Assembly: GCF_001936335.1 (NCBI RefSeq)
Contig: NZ_CP018888.1
Coordinates: 806,001-870,000, forward strand
Direction of reading: 5' to 3'
DNA length: 64,000 nucleotides
Source: Amylolactobacillus amylophilus DSM 20533 = JCM 1125
Lineage (GTDB): Bacteria > Bacillota > Bacilli > Lactobacillales > Lactobacillaceae
The notes under the pieces are model-generated. The model was not told where the DNA came from. It saw nothing but the letters and a program-made list of their open reading frames with translations, and made no database searches. Within the stretch, counting starts at the first letter, position 1. Each line of letters opens with the position of its first letter. A program made the translations under genes and the position numbers. This document shows, in pieces, positions 43,003 to 56,353 of this stretch.

Positions 43003-43899
43003 ATGAAGGATAGAACTTACAAACGTTCGTTAATCATCATCAGCGTGGTTCTCTTTGCGGGATTTATCGCACTTTTTGCAGGAATAATGCACAACAAACG
43101 TGTGGATGCCGCATATAATACCCGGATTGAGCGGGTTATTTCTGAAATCAAAACAGAAGAACAAAAGTCCGAAAGGTTAGATTCAGCGAAGCGAATTTCG
43201 GCAATCAGAACGTTGCGTACTAAACTAGAGCGTTATAAGAAGGGCTCTGAGAAGGATACTAATATCATCGTTGCCTATAACGATGCCATCAAAAATTTGG
43301 GTAAGGATATTCGAAAGAAGAACAACGATGAATATTCTAAGCTGAAAACGAAGGATATCAATAAGGAAATTAAGTCTACGCTAAATGAGAAGATTGATGG
43401 CCTGAATAAGCTCAGTAAGACGCTTACTAAACAAGAGGGGGATATCTATTCTGAGGAGGAGGTAGAAACCTTCGTCGCAAAAATTCAAAGGCTAATTAAG
43501 AGGTATAAAAAGCAAATCAAGGCTATTAATGCGGATCTTAAGAGAGCAAATGCTGATACTAACACGGTTTCGAATATAACTAATGCTGACGCTGATGACG
43601 TGGAAGATACGAGTGCGGATACATCTTCCGAATATGATGGCGGTTATTCTGGTTCTGGTACAGGATCGGGTTGGACCGGTTCTGGCAGTGCTGGCTCCAG
43701 TAGTTCTACTTCTGGGGGCTCAGAGTCGAGTTCGGGTAACGCTGGAACAGACAGTACTGAATCGAGCACTAGTAGTTCAGCCGATGAAACCGAGACTACA
43801 GTTCATGATGAAGGTGCATCCGAGAATACAGTTCATGATGAAGGTGCGCCCGAGCCTCCAGTTCCTGATGAAGATGCGCCCAAGAATACTGTTGAGTAG
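43003..43899 (+). CDS. Membrane-anchored coiled-coil protein with Ser/Gly-rich repeat tail
   Basis: 298 residues, no named family. Residues about 8-28 are a single membrane anchor after a basic N-terminus, so the rest should be outside. Residues about 35-185 are a Lys/Glu-rich coiled coil. Residues about 200-265 are Ser/Gly/Thr-rich low complexity (GGYSGSGTGSGWTGSGSAGS). The end has 10-residue repeats (TVHDEGASEN, TVHDEGAPEP, PVPDEDAPKN). No LPxTG sorting motif. Ribosome site is weak (GAGATAAAG), but the promoter is good. It could be a cell-wall spacer or adhesion-like protein. Confidence 0.75.
   Translation: MKDRTYKRSLIIISVVLFAGFIALFAGIMHNKRVDAAYNTRIERVISEIKTEEQKSERLDSAKRISAIRTLRTKLERYKKGSEKDTNIIVAYNDAIKNLGKDIRKKNNDEYSKLKTKDINKEIKSTLNEKIDGLNKLSKTLTKQEGDIYSEEEVETFVAKIQRLIKRYKKQIKAINADLKRANADTNTVSNITNADADDVEDTSADTSSEYDGGYSGSGTGSGWTGSGSAGSSSSTSGGSESSSGNAGTDSTESSTSSSADETETTVHDEGASENTVHDEGAPEPPVPDEDAPKNTVE
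43798..43887 (+). repeat. Three 30-base in-frame tandem repeats
   Basis: Copies at 43798-43827, 43828-43857 and 43858-43887 encode TVHDEGASEN, TVHDEGAPEP and PVPDEDAPKN, and a fourth begins (TVE). Likely to vary in copy number between strains. Confidence 0.85.
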
Positions 43900-43937
43900 T
43901 GTAAGTGCTAGGTGTTAGGTCGCCGTTATATGTTACT

Positions 43938-43972
43938 AAAAAGCCCATCAAATTCAGTTTGATGGGCTTTTT
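43938..43972. terminator. Bidirectional terminator
   Basis: 15-bp perfect stem AAAAAGCCCATCAAA / TTTGATGGGCTTTTT with 5-base loop, between convergent genes. Confidence 0.9.
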
Positions 43973-44003
43973 GCGTGGAAATCTTCGTGTTGAATGTACA
44001 GAT

Positions 44004-44891
44004 TTAGAGATTGATATTTGTACCACCGGTGACACCGTAGATTTGGCCGGTCACATAGCTGGATTCTGGGGATGCCAGGAAGACATAGACTGGTGCAAGC
44101 TCAACCGGCTGACCGGCACGGCCAATTAGCGAATCCTGACCAAATTCAGGAATCTTATCAGGGAACTGCCCACCATCAAGCTGCAGCGGTGTCCAGATTG
44201 GTCCGGGAGCGACTCCGTTCACCCGAATACCCTTTGCTGCAAGTTGTTGTGCAAGATTGACTGTGAAGTTTGAGATGGCCGCTTTGGTCGCCGCATAATC
44301 AAGTAATTGGGGACTTGGATTGGTTGCTTGAACGGAGGATGTTGTAATGATTGTACTCCCCGGTTGTAAGTGGTTAACCGCTGCCTGAGCGGCTTCGAAC
44401 ATCGAGATGATGTTAACTGTAAATGTTGTTTTGACTTGCTCAATTGGTAATTCCGAGATGCTTTGCTGAGCAATCTGCTGCCCTGCGTTTAAAACGAGAA
44501 TGTCAAGGCCGCCCAATTCATCGACGACGGCCTCAATCAGTGCTGTAGCCGCACCGTCCTCCCTGAGGTCACAAGGAAATAGCATGAACTTACCGCTTGA
44601 ATCCTTCACAGCTTCGACTACGTCTAATGCATCTTCTTCCTCTGGTGGAAAGAATTGAATAGCGACGTCTGCACCCTCTCTGGCATAGGCAATTGCTGCT
44701 GCCCGTCCGATGCCGGAGTCACCACCTGTGATTAAAGCTTTTCGTCCCGCTAGTTTACCAGAGCCTTGGTATGAATCCTCGCCACAATCTGGTTCAGGCT
44801 CCATTTGACGCTGGAGCGCTGGGGTGTCTTGTTGCTGGCTCTTGAATTTTTCGTGGAAATATAGTGTTCTGGGGTCTCTTTGTTCAGTCAT
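44004..44891 (-). CDS. Short-chain dehydrogenase/reductase (stress-type, YhdF/Gsp39-like)
   Basis: NAD(P)-dependent oxidoreductase of 295 residues. An N-terminal extension of about 45 residues precedes the nucleotide-binding TGGDSGIGRAAA motif. NAGQQ follows, then the catalytic Ser in ITTSSVQA and the Tyr-Lys pair in LLDYAATKAAI. It ends with GQIYGVTGGTNINL. The extension and GxxDCGE-like leader resemble general-stress SDRs annotated as glucose dehydrogenases. GAAAGGATC precedes ATG. Substrate is uncertain. Confidence 0.88.
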   Translation of the reverse strand: MTEQRDPRTLYFHEKFKSQQQDTPALQRQMEPEPDCGEDSYQGSGKLAGRKALITGGDSGIGRAAAIAYAREGADVAIQFFPPEEEDALDVVEAVKDSSGKFMLFPCDLREDGAATALIEAVVDELGGLDILVLNAGQQIAQQSISELPIEQVKTTFTVNIISMFEAAQAAVNHLQPGSTIITTSSVQATNPSPQLLDYAATKAAISNFTVNLAQQLAAKGIRVNGVAPGPIWTPLQLDGGQFPDKIPEFGQDSLIGRAGQPVELAPVYVFLASPESSYVTGQIYGVTGGTNINL

Positions 44892-45132
44892 TGTTTGATC
44901 CTTTCTTTTTTCATCTATATTAAGTATATAAATAAAGGTTGGTCTGGCTCAATTAGAACGCACGTTATTGGGAGTTTAACAACATCGTTATTCAGTTGAA
45001 AAAAGTAGCAGTTGTTTTTCGTTAGAGATTATTATTTCTGTAACAATTGCAACCTCCTTAAATTCATGGCACAATGGAAAACGTTATTTTTTAAACGGAG
45101 GGAAGAATATCAAAACTAAACAAGTCAGACTT

Positions 45133-46377
45133 ATGATATTCGGGCTCTGTGCGAGTGCGGTCTTTGGCACCCTGCTTGGCCTGTTCTACGCACTACAAAC
45201 GTTTCTAATTGATGAATTATGGATTAGTCCACGTGTTAGCCCGCTACAAAACGCCGCGATGCTGGTGCTGGTTGGGGCAATGATTCTCATCACGACGCAC
45301 TTTTTCGGTCAGCTCCCACAGAATTATGGTAAAATCCGGTTGCAGTTGAGAGAATCTGGCACTGCGAACTATCGCTTTGTGCTACTCCAAATGATCTTTC
45401 CCGCATTTATCCTGATTAGCGGAACTAGCCTTGGCCCAGAAGCCACGCTTGTGAGTTCGACATTGTTATATGGTACTTGGTTGCGCGATAAGTTGCGTTA
45501 TTACGATCTTCATTTTGATTTGTTGCAGCGGTTCTCTGGCTGGCAAAAGTGGCGGCGATTACTGGCGATTAATAAATATGTTCTAAGAACACCGGTAGAC
45601 AGTCCTGCGATGCTCCCGTTGTCAGCTCGTCTCAAAAAGGTTTTGACGCTAGCATTTTTTGCAAACGGAATTCTCTGGTTTGTCATCGTCTTCACGCTGA
45701 GCGGTGAACCTGGATTGGTTATTCGCATTGGCAGCAGCCATTGGCAAGGAAAAGCCTGGGTCATCCTATTACCACTACTTTTCTTCAGCTATTTCAGCGG
45801 TCAGGTATTCTACAAGTTGATGGTTCGAATTAAGCAGTTTGTCGCGCTCAATATTCAGCGCCCGTTTTTCGAAGTACTCCTTGGTGGCCTGGTAATTTTT
45901 GCTGCAGGGTTAATCGCGCCAGAAATGCTTTTCTCGGGTCAGCATAACTTCCATCTCTTTACCACGGGTTGGCAATCGAAATCGATCGTATACTTAATGA
46001 TGGTTGCGCTCGGGAAGCTGGTGCTCCTGACCATTTGTAAACAGACGGGCTGGCTTGGCGGCGATATTTTTCCTGTGCTCTTCTCCGTGACTACGATAGG
46101 ATTTGTTATCGCTCATTTTCTGCCCAGTGTAGACCAGATTTTTGCTGTTGTAATAGTAGCGATTGGAATGGGAACGGCCATCTTGGGCTCGCCAATTCTT
46201 GTCGGTAGCCTCATTGGAATCATGTTTGCACCGCTGAATTTGTTGCCATTAGTGATTGTGGCAACGATTGTGCTGAAGATTTGGCAGGATTATCTGGCTG
46301 ATCGCGTTAATGTAGCTTACTTTAAGGATATTTACGATAAAACCAAGTGGTCCAGTCGCGTAGATAACTGGAGTTAA
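45133..46377 (+). CDS. ClC-family chloride channel/transporter-like protein
   Basis: 414 residues, about ten hydrophobic segments. ClC-like features are SGTSLGPEATLVSSTLL, where GREGP usually lies, and GWLGGDIFPVLFSVTTIG, resembling the GxFxP region. The selectivity motif GSGIP is not obvious, so the family is divergent and transport activity is unproven. From ATG 45133 the ribosome site GGAGGG is 30 bases away. An in-frame upstream stretch (45109-45132) would add KTKQVRL before LMIFG and has ideal spacing, but begins with ATC. See findings. Confidence 0.75.
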   Translation: MIFGLCASAVFGTLLGLFYALQTFLIDELWISPRVSPLQNAAMLVLVGAMILITTHFFGQLPQNYGKIRLQLRESGTANYRFVLLQMIFPAFILISGTSLGPEATLVSSTLLYGTWLRDKLRYYDLHFDLLQRFSGWQKWRRLLAINKYVLRTPVDSPAMLPLSARLKKVLTLAFFANGILWFVIVFTLSGEPGLVIRIGSSHWQGKAWVILLPLLFFSYFSGQVFYKLMVRIKQFVALNIQRPFFEVLLGGLVIFAAGLIAPEMLFSGQHNFHLFTTGWQSKSIVYLMMVALGKLVLLTICKQTGWLGGDIFPVLFSVTTIGFVIAHFLPSVDQIFAVVIVAIGMGTAILGSPILVGSLIGIMFAPLNLLPLVIVATIVLKIWQDYLADRVNVAYFKDIYDKTKWSSRVDNWS

Positions 46378-46385
46378 AGGTGTTG

Positions 46386-46416
46386 ACTCTTAATCTTTGT
46401 GATTAAGAGTTTTTTA
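46386..46416 (+). terminator. Terminator after the ClC-like gene
   Basis: ACTCTTAATC / GATTAAGAGT, 5-base loop, T6. Confidence 0.85.
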
Positions 46417-46499
46417 TCTCCTTGATCAACCAGGCTATCTCTTGTCGAGCCTAGTAAATGCTTGTTTGGAACATTTTTTAAAAAAATAAGTATTTATCC

Positions 46500-46719
46500 T
46501 TGCATTAATAGTTGGTTTCCTGTAACATAGTTCAAGTCGTCAAGAGGACAAGCGAAAGCAAGTCAAGGCGAGCTGAGCTAGAAGTTAAAAAAACTTCTTG
46601 CAAAGCAAACGACGTTCTGGTAAAGTATTATCTTGTTGTCGGGAGAAAACAAGAGCTTAAGAAAAGCATCAAATGCGATTTAAAAAGCGCTTGCAAATCC
46701 TAGAGCGACGTGGTAACAT
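46500..46719 (+). promoter_or_regulatory. Three tandem rRNA operon promoters
   Basis: P0: TTGCAT (46500-46505) and TAACAT (46523-46528). P1: TTGCAA (46598-46603) and TAAAGT (46621-46626). P2: TTGCAA (46691-46696) and TAACAT (46714-46719). All three have 17-base spacers. After both P0 and P2 comes AAGTCGTCAA. The leader downstream has TTTGAAAACTGAACAAAG, which recurs in related form in the 16S-23S spacer and is typical of rRNA processing and antitermination regions. Confidence 0.8.
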
Positions 46720-46871
46720 TTATAAGTCGTCAACGGCGACACAGTAGACCTTTGAAAACTGAACAAAGTTTCGATTTAAGTGTGCGGGGGGTCAAACCCC
46801 TAAAGATTTAAGCGAAGTCAATTCGTGAATAAACAATAAAACTAAGAGCTATTTGAAGAATATCTCAAGTA

Positions 46872-51683
<4,812 letters not shown>

Positions 51684-51772
51684 GAAGTAGCTTAAGCACA
51701 ATAGGCAAACGCAAAAGGTTTTCTAGAAAAGAATCGTATTTAGTTTTGAGTGTGAGAATACTCAGAAGAAGA

Positions 51773-51890
51773 GTGTGGTGGCGATAGCAAGAAGGATACA
51801 CCTGTTCCCATGCCGAACACAGAAGTTAAGCTTCTTAACGCCGATAGTAGTTGGTGGGAGACTGCCTGCGAGGATAGGAAGTTGCCACGC
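51773..51890 (+). rRNA. rrf: 5S ribosomal RNA
   Basis: About 117 nucleotides from GTGTGGTGGCGATAGC to GTTGCCACGC, with the conserved CCGAACACAGAAGTTAAG. The two ends pair. Followed by a T9 run and then the tRNA. Confidence 0.95.
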
Positions 51891-51901
51891 TTTTTTTTTA
51901 T

Positions 51902-51974
51902 TCCGGATTAGCTCAGTTGGTAGAGCGCTTGACTGTTAATCAAGATGTCGTCAGTTCGAGTCTGACATCCGGAG
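51902..51974 (+). tRNA. tRNA-Asn (GTT)
   Basis: 73 nucleotides. Acceptor stem TCCGGAT/ATCCGGA, D-arm GCTC..GAGC, anticodon loop CTGTTAA with GTT at 51935-51937, and T-arm with GTTCGAG. Discriminator base G; CCA is not encoded. Co-transcribed with the rRNA genes. Confidence 0.95.
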
Positions 51975-51983
51975 CTTAGGGGA

Positions 51984-52010
51984 GGATTAGTCGTTGACTA
52001 ATCCTTTTTT
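51984..52010 (+). terminator. Terminator of the rRNA-tRNA operon
   Basis: GGATTAGTC / GACTAATCC with a 3-base loop and T6. Confidence 0.9.
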
Positions 52011-52020
52011 GTGGCTGAGA

Positions 52021-52056
52021 AACAAAAAGATGTCCACAAATAGTAGTGTGGACATC
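52021..52056 (-). terminator. Minus-strand-oriented terminator with no gene to serve
   Basis: GATGTCCACA / TGTGGACATC (52029-52038 with 52047-52056) is followed by a T-run only when read on the minus strand (TTTTTGTTT). No minus-strand gene ends here now. Confidence 0.5.
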
Positions 52057-52069
52057 ACTAAAGAATTAG

Positions 52070-52906
52070 TTGGCTATACCTAATTACTTACCAGATGGTT
52101 CAGGTGAGATATGTGGTGCAGCTTTCGTTGGCTCCGGTGTTGTGAAATTCAATCCTGACACAGCTACTTATATCGGTGCTGGTACCGGAGACATCATCAA
52201 TACCATGATTACTGCATCAATCGCTGTCGGCATGATCTTGTTGATCGGCGAAAAATTTGGGTCCGTGGCAATTGTTGCAACACCAATCGTTGTTGGTATC
52301 GGCGCTGGTCTAATCGGCTATTATTTATATCCTTACATAACCAAGATTACTGCCGCTATCGGTGACTTAATTAATACCTTTACTACTTTGCAACCAATTT
52401 TGATGTCAATCTTGATTGCATGTTCCTTTGCTTTCTTGATTATCTCGCCGATCTCTACAGTTGCCATTGGTATGGCAATTCAATTGAACGGTGTTTCTGC
52501 TGGTGCAGCCGCTATGGGTGTTGCCGCAACAACGGTTGTCTTGGTAGTTAACTCTTGGAAAGTCAACAAACCAGGGGTTACTTTGGCCATCGCATTGGGT
52601 GCTATGAAAATGATGATGCCAAACTTGTTTAGGAAACCAATTATCTTGGTGCCATGTCTATTCACCGCTATCATCTCAGCAATTCCAGTAGCGTTATTCT
52701 CAGTCTCAGGGACTCCTGCTTCTGCTGGTTTCGGTTTGGTAGGGTTGGTAGGTCCGTTGGCTTCATTGGACGCCGGTTTGAGTATGATTCTACTATTAAT
52801 CAGCTGGTTTGTTGTACCAATCGTAGCTGCTTTCGTAGGTCAAATCTTATTTGAAAAAATCTTGAAATTGTATGATCGTAAAGATGTTTTCGAATTTTTA
52901 GGATAG
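52070..52906 (+). pseudogene. PTS sugar transporter IIC, 5'-truncated
   Basis: The 278-codon frame encodes the C-terminal three quarters of a PTS EIIC-like membrane protein (PTS_EIIC_2 style): GAAFVGSGVVKFNPDTATYI, GAGTGDIINTMITASIAVGM, then a run of membrane helices ending KLYDRKDVFEFLG. Family members normally have about 70-90 more N-terminal residues with the first helices. Here a stop lies immediately before the first codon, and there is no ribosome site or promoter. The frame begins 14 bases after an orphan hairpin, so the gene was cut, probably at a rearrangement next to the rRNA operon. Confidence 0.75.
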
Positions 52907-52915
52907 TCAACTAGA

Positions 52916-52946
52916 AAAAGTGTGAGCCTTGTGCTCACGCTTTTTT
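52916..52946 (+). terminator. Terminator after the truncated IIC gene
   Basis: AAAAGTGTGAGC / GCTCACGCTTTT (one G-T pair), T6. Confidence 0.85.
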
Positions 52947-53099
52947 GTGCAATTGAAGTTGGTGAATCTCAGCGAAAAGAGAAAGGTACCTTAAATAGTG
53001 TGTTTCTGGTCAATAGCACAATGAAATATCTAAATACATTATGAACTGATTTTCGTTTTATGAAGAGCAGTTTGTGCTATTTGAGAAATTGCTCAATTT
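52947..53099. other. No gene seen
   Basis: AT-rich spacer between the truncated IIC gene and the next gene tail; I see no supportable feature. Confidence 0.5.
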
Positions 53100-53305
53100 A
53101 ATCATTAAGTAGTTTCATCAATGGTGACTATGCTACTGCAATTCTTGTTGTACCAACCGGGAGCGTCAAGCAGGCAGTTCAACAAGTGAAAGATATCGTT
53201 GAAATTGGCGAGGTATTACCCACTGTGGCAATTGCGCACTATAAGTCAGAAGCCAATTTGATCGGTGCCGGCGTGCACTATCAGCAAATGTTCGAGACTA
53301 AATAA
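53100..53305 (+). pseudogene. C-terminal fragment of an unidentified protein
   Basis: An open frame without a start codon reads FINGDYATAILVVPTGSVKQ, then AVQQVKDIVEIGEVLPTVAI, AHYKSEANLIGAGVHYQQMF and a stop at 53303-53305, directly before a terminator. Codon use looks genuine. It may belong to the same lost operon as the IIC gene. I do not recognise the family. Confidence 0.5.
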
Positions 53306-53306
53306 T

Positions 53307-53354
53307 AAAATAAGGTCATTTCCTCGTAATCGTATGGAAAATGACCTTATTTTT
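53307..53354 (+). terminator. Terminator after the gene fragment
   Basis: AAAATAAGGTCATTTCC / GGAAAATGACCTTATTTT, a long stem with one bulge and T5. Confidence 0.85.
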
Positions 53355-53514
53355 CTGTGTTAATATTCATTTCAACTTGGATATTGATCGTCAAATGCTG
53401 TGGAAGTCTGATTTTTACGGCTTAAACAAACTATTCATAACAATGTAATAATATGATTAACGAACTTTTTCTTCCCGTTTTGAATTAAATAGTCGTAAAA
53501 CTGGTGCGTTAATA

Positions 53515-53523
53515 TGCTAGAAT
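53515..53523 (+). promoter_or_regulatory. Extended -10 of the Ugp-like operon
   Basis: TGCTAGAAT (TGn plus TAGAAT) lies about 55 bases before the first gene. No clear -35 is seen, which suits an extended -10 or activated promoter. Confidence 0.45.
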
Positions 53524-53577
53524 AAAATTGTTAATCTGTACAAAAAAAGTGAAAAGAGAAGACGGGGAGTTAAGAGT

Positions 53578-54651
53578 ATGATTGAGGTTACTAACCTAAA
53601 TAAAGTCTATGATAACGGATTTGAAGCTCTGAAATCTGTTAGTTTTAATATCGATAAGGGAGATTTGGTCTGTCTCCTTGGTCCATCTGGTTGTGGTAAA
53701 TCAACGATTTTAAACATGATTGCTGGTTTACTGCAGCCCACAAATGGCGATATTGCCTTCGACGGTAAGTCAATCGTGCACACGGAGCCAAAGGACCGCA
53801 ACATCGGTTTCGTGTTTCAGAACTACTCCCTGTATCCGCACATGACCGTATTGCAAAATGTGATGTTTCCGTTGAGTGTTGGTAACCACAAAGTTGATAA
53901 GAAGGTGGCGCTGGCGACAGCCGAGAAGTACATGAAGCTCACAAAGATTAGTGATATTCGGGATAAGCGTCCAGGCCAGTTATCCGGTGGGCAACAACAA
54001 CGAGTAGCAATTACTAGAGCCCTAGTGCAAAATCCCCAAGTATTGCTGCTAGACGAACCGTTGTCGAACCTCGATGCACGTTTGCGTTTAAGCATCAGGG
54101 AAGAAATTCGGCGGCTGGTCAAGGAAGTGGGCATCACCACCATTTTCGTTACGCACGATCAAGAGGAGGCCCTTTCGATTAGTGACAAGATCATCCTGTT
54201 GAACGATGGTGTTGTCCAACAAGATGACGATCCGCAAAAGCTTTACCTAGAACCAAATAACCTTTTCGTGGCCCAATTTATTGGGAACCCGGTGATTAAT
54301 TTATTGCCTGTCCGGATTAGCGAAGGCAAGATACAAAGTGACTTCTTCGCTGTTCCGTTGACGGAATTTAAGCAGGAGCGCTTTAAGGCGCCGTTGGAAG
54401 ACGGAACGTATGTACTCGGAATTCGGCCTGAAGATATGATGCCAAACGCTGCCAATCCGCTTTTTGAAAGTGTGTTAATTGATGGTGAGGCTATTGGGCG
54501 CGAACGTGTCCTGAAGTTCGACCTGGGCGAACACCACTTCAAGGCCATCATGAAAATCGAGGAGCACGTGACTAAAGGCTTACCGATGAACTTTAACTTC
54601 AAGAAAGAGAAAGCCTTTATCTTTGAGGAATCCGGCGAGAGGGTGTATTAA
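53578..54651 (+). CDS. ugpC: Ugp/Msm-type ABC transporter ATP-binding protein
   Basis: ATPase of a carbohydrate or glycerol-phosphate importer, 357 residues. Walker A GPSGCGKST (about 36-44), Q-loop FQNYSLYPH, signature LSGGQQQR, Walker B LLLDEPLSNLDARL and the H-loop THDQEEA are intact. A TOBE-type C-terminal domain contains GIRPEDMM. GGGGAG precedes ATG. First gene of a five-gene operon; the stop overlaps the next start by one base. Substrate is inferred from the operon pattern only. Confidence 0.88.
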   Translation: MIEVTNLNKVYDNGFEALKSVSFNIDKGDLVCLLGPSGCGKSTILNMIAGLLQPTNGDIAFDGKSIVHTEPKDRNIGFVFQNYSLYPHMTVLQNVMFPLSVGNHKVDKKVALATAEKYMKLTKISDIRDKRPGQLSGGQQQRVAITRALVQNPQVLLLDEPLSNLDARLRLSIREEIRRLVKEVGITTIFVTHDQEEALSISDKIILLNDGVVQQDDDPQKLYLEPNNLFVAQFIGNPVINLLPVRISEGKIQSDFFAVPLTEFKQERFKAPLEDGTYVLGIRPEDMMPNAANPLFESVLIDGEAIGRERVLKFDLGEHHFKAIMKIEEHVTKGLPMNFNFKKEKAFIFEESGERVY

Positions 54652-55535
54652 TGTTTAAGAGAAGATATAATTCGGAAAATCAGATGAGCGCTTGGGTATT
54701 TCTGCTACCAGCATTAATTATTATTTTGATGTTCAACATCTACCCTCTCTTTCGTTCGCTTTACCTTTCGTTTCAAAAGGGGAACATGCTTGTTTCCTCG
54801 TTCGGTGGGGTGTATAACTACAAATATGTGCTCTCCGACCCTGTTTTCTATAAGGCATTATCGAATACCGCACTCTTCGCGTTTGTGGTTGTGCCCGTCG
54901 CATTGGTGATTGCCCTCGTCATTTCCTGGGTGATTTTCGAGAAAATTAAGCATAAGGGCTTCTTCGAAACAATCTTCTTCATGCCTTACGTGACGAGTAC
55001 GATTGCCATTGGGATCGTGTTTCGCTTCTTCTTCAACCATGACTATGGTTTGATCAACTACTTCCTGGGCTTCCTTGGTATCGGCAAGATTAACTGGCTC
55101 GATAACATTCATATGAGCATGACGACCCTGATTATCTTTGGTATCTGGTCTGCCTTGGCCTTCAACATCATCATTCTGCTGGCCGGCTTCCGCAGTATCG
55201 ACAAGGAGTATTATACGATTGCCCGGATGTATGGTGCATCCAACTGGGAGATTTTCAGGAAAATAACTTTTCCGCAGTTGATTCCGACGGTGACGTTCTT
55301 GCTGTTGGTCAATATTATCAGTGCGTTTAAAGTTTATACTCAGGTTTATGCCCTCTTTAACGGGCAGCCGGGGATTGCCAAGTCGGCGACGACCGCCGTC
55401 TACTATATTTATGATAAGTTCTACGTTGTTGGTCGGCCAGGCATTGCGATGGCTGCTACTGTGATCTTGTTTATCGTGATCCTCATTATCACGTTTATTC
55501 AGAATAAAATCATGAAGAAAGTGGGCCAATACTAA
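54651..55535 (+). CDS. ugpA: Sugar/glycerol-phosphate ABC permease 1 (UgpA-like)
   Basis: 294 residues, six hydrophobic segments, starting SAWVFLLPALIIILMFNIYP as in UgpA/LacF permeases. EAA-type loop is YYTIARMYGASNWEIFRKIT (about residues 185-204). Overlaps ugpC and the next permease by one base each (TAATG), so the three are translationally coupled. Confidence 0.88.
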   Translation: MFKRRYNSENQMSAWVFLLPALIIILMFNIYPLFRSLYLSFQKGNMLVSSFGGVYNYKYVLSDPVFYKALSNTALFAFVVVPVALVIALVISWVIFEKIKHKGFFETIFFMPYVTSTIAIGIVFRFFFNHDYGLINYFLGFLGIGKINWLDNIHMSMTTLIIFGIWSALAFNIIILLAGFRSIDKEYYTIARMYGASNWEIFRKITFPQLIPTVTFLLLVNIISAFKVYTQVYALFNGQPGIAKSATTAVYYIYDKFYVVGRPGIAMAATVILFIVILIITFIQNKIMKKVGQY

Positions 55536-56353
55536 TGAAAAAAGTTATAACTACCTTAAGCTATATTTTTATTATCTTCATGGCAATCATTACCATCTTT
55601 CCTTTCATCTACATGGTGCTGGCCGGACTCATGACGTATTCCGAAGTTACCAGCTTGCCACCGAAGATTATTCCAGAAGTCTTTCAGTGGCATAACTATG
55701 TGGCGGTGTTTGAGAAGGCGCCGTTCCTGCGTTATTTCACGAATACACTGTTTGTCTCCTTGGTCACGACCGCCGCAACACTGATTACCGCGACTCTAGC
55801 TGCTTTTGCCATCACAAGCATGGAGTTTAAGTTCAAAAACGCGGTGCTGGTCATCTTTGTCTCCCTGCTGATGGTGCCACATGAAGCTATTATCTTCACC
55901 AACTACAACACTATCTCGCAGATGGGCCTTCTGAATACTTATGGCGCACTGATTATCCCGTTTCTTACGAGTATTTTCTATATCTACTACCTGAACACGT
56001 ATTTTAAGGGCATTGGTACGACCTATTACAAGGCTGCAAAAATCGATGGGGCATCGAACCTGCAGTATATTTGGCGGATTCTGGTCCCAATGGCCAAGCC
56101 GGCATTGACAACGGTCGGTATTTTGACTTTCATTGCAAGCTGGAATTCCTTCCTCTGGCCATTATTGGTCACGAACGACAAGAATATGCGGCTCTTAAAT
56201 AACGGGTTATCCGCCTTTGCGACGGAATCGGGCTCCGATGTGCAGCTCCAGCTGGCCGCAGCCACCTTAACGGTGGTCCCAATCCTGATTATTTACCTGA
56301 TTTTTAGAAAAGAAATTATTAGAGGTGTAGCAAAGAATGGCGTTAAAGGATAA
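55535..56353 (+). CDS. ugpE: Sugar/glycerol-phosphate ABC permease 2 (UgpE-like)
   Basis: 272 residues, six hydrophobic segments and the coupling loop YYKAAKIDGASNLQYIWRIL (about 165-184). It ends IIRGVAKNGVKG, the usual UgpE/LacG C-terminus. The metallo-hydrolase gene begins 17 bases before its stop. Confidence 0.88.
   Translation: MKKVITTLSYIFIIFMAIITIFPFIYMVLAGLMTYSEVTSLPPKIIPEVFQWHNYVAVFEKAPFLRYFTNTLFVSLVTTAATLITATLAAFAITSMEFKFKNAVLVIFVSLLMVPHEAIIFTNYNTISQMGLLNTYGALIIPFLTSIFYIYYLNTYFKGIGTTYYKAAKIDGASNLQYIWRILVPMAKPALTTVGILTFIASWNSFLWPLLVTNDKNMRLLNNGLSAFATESGSDVQLQLAAATLTVVPILIIYLIFRKEIIRGVAKNGVKG

Noticed and set aside
43798-43887. CRISPR-like regular repeats
   Set aside because: The 30-base units are contiguous, in frame with a coding gene and without spacers. 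No CRISPR array or cas gene seen in the window.
46512-46703. 63-codon plus-strand frame
   Set aside because: It runs across the tandem rRNA promoters and leader, with no ribosome site; Lys/Ser-rich chance translation.
54858-55529. 223-codon minus-strand frame
   Set aside because: Fully antisense to the UgpA-like permease; hydrophilic His/Asp/Arg-rich translation typical of a shadow of a membrane gene.
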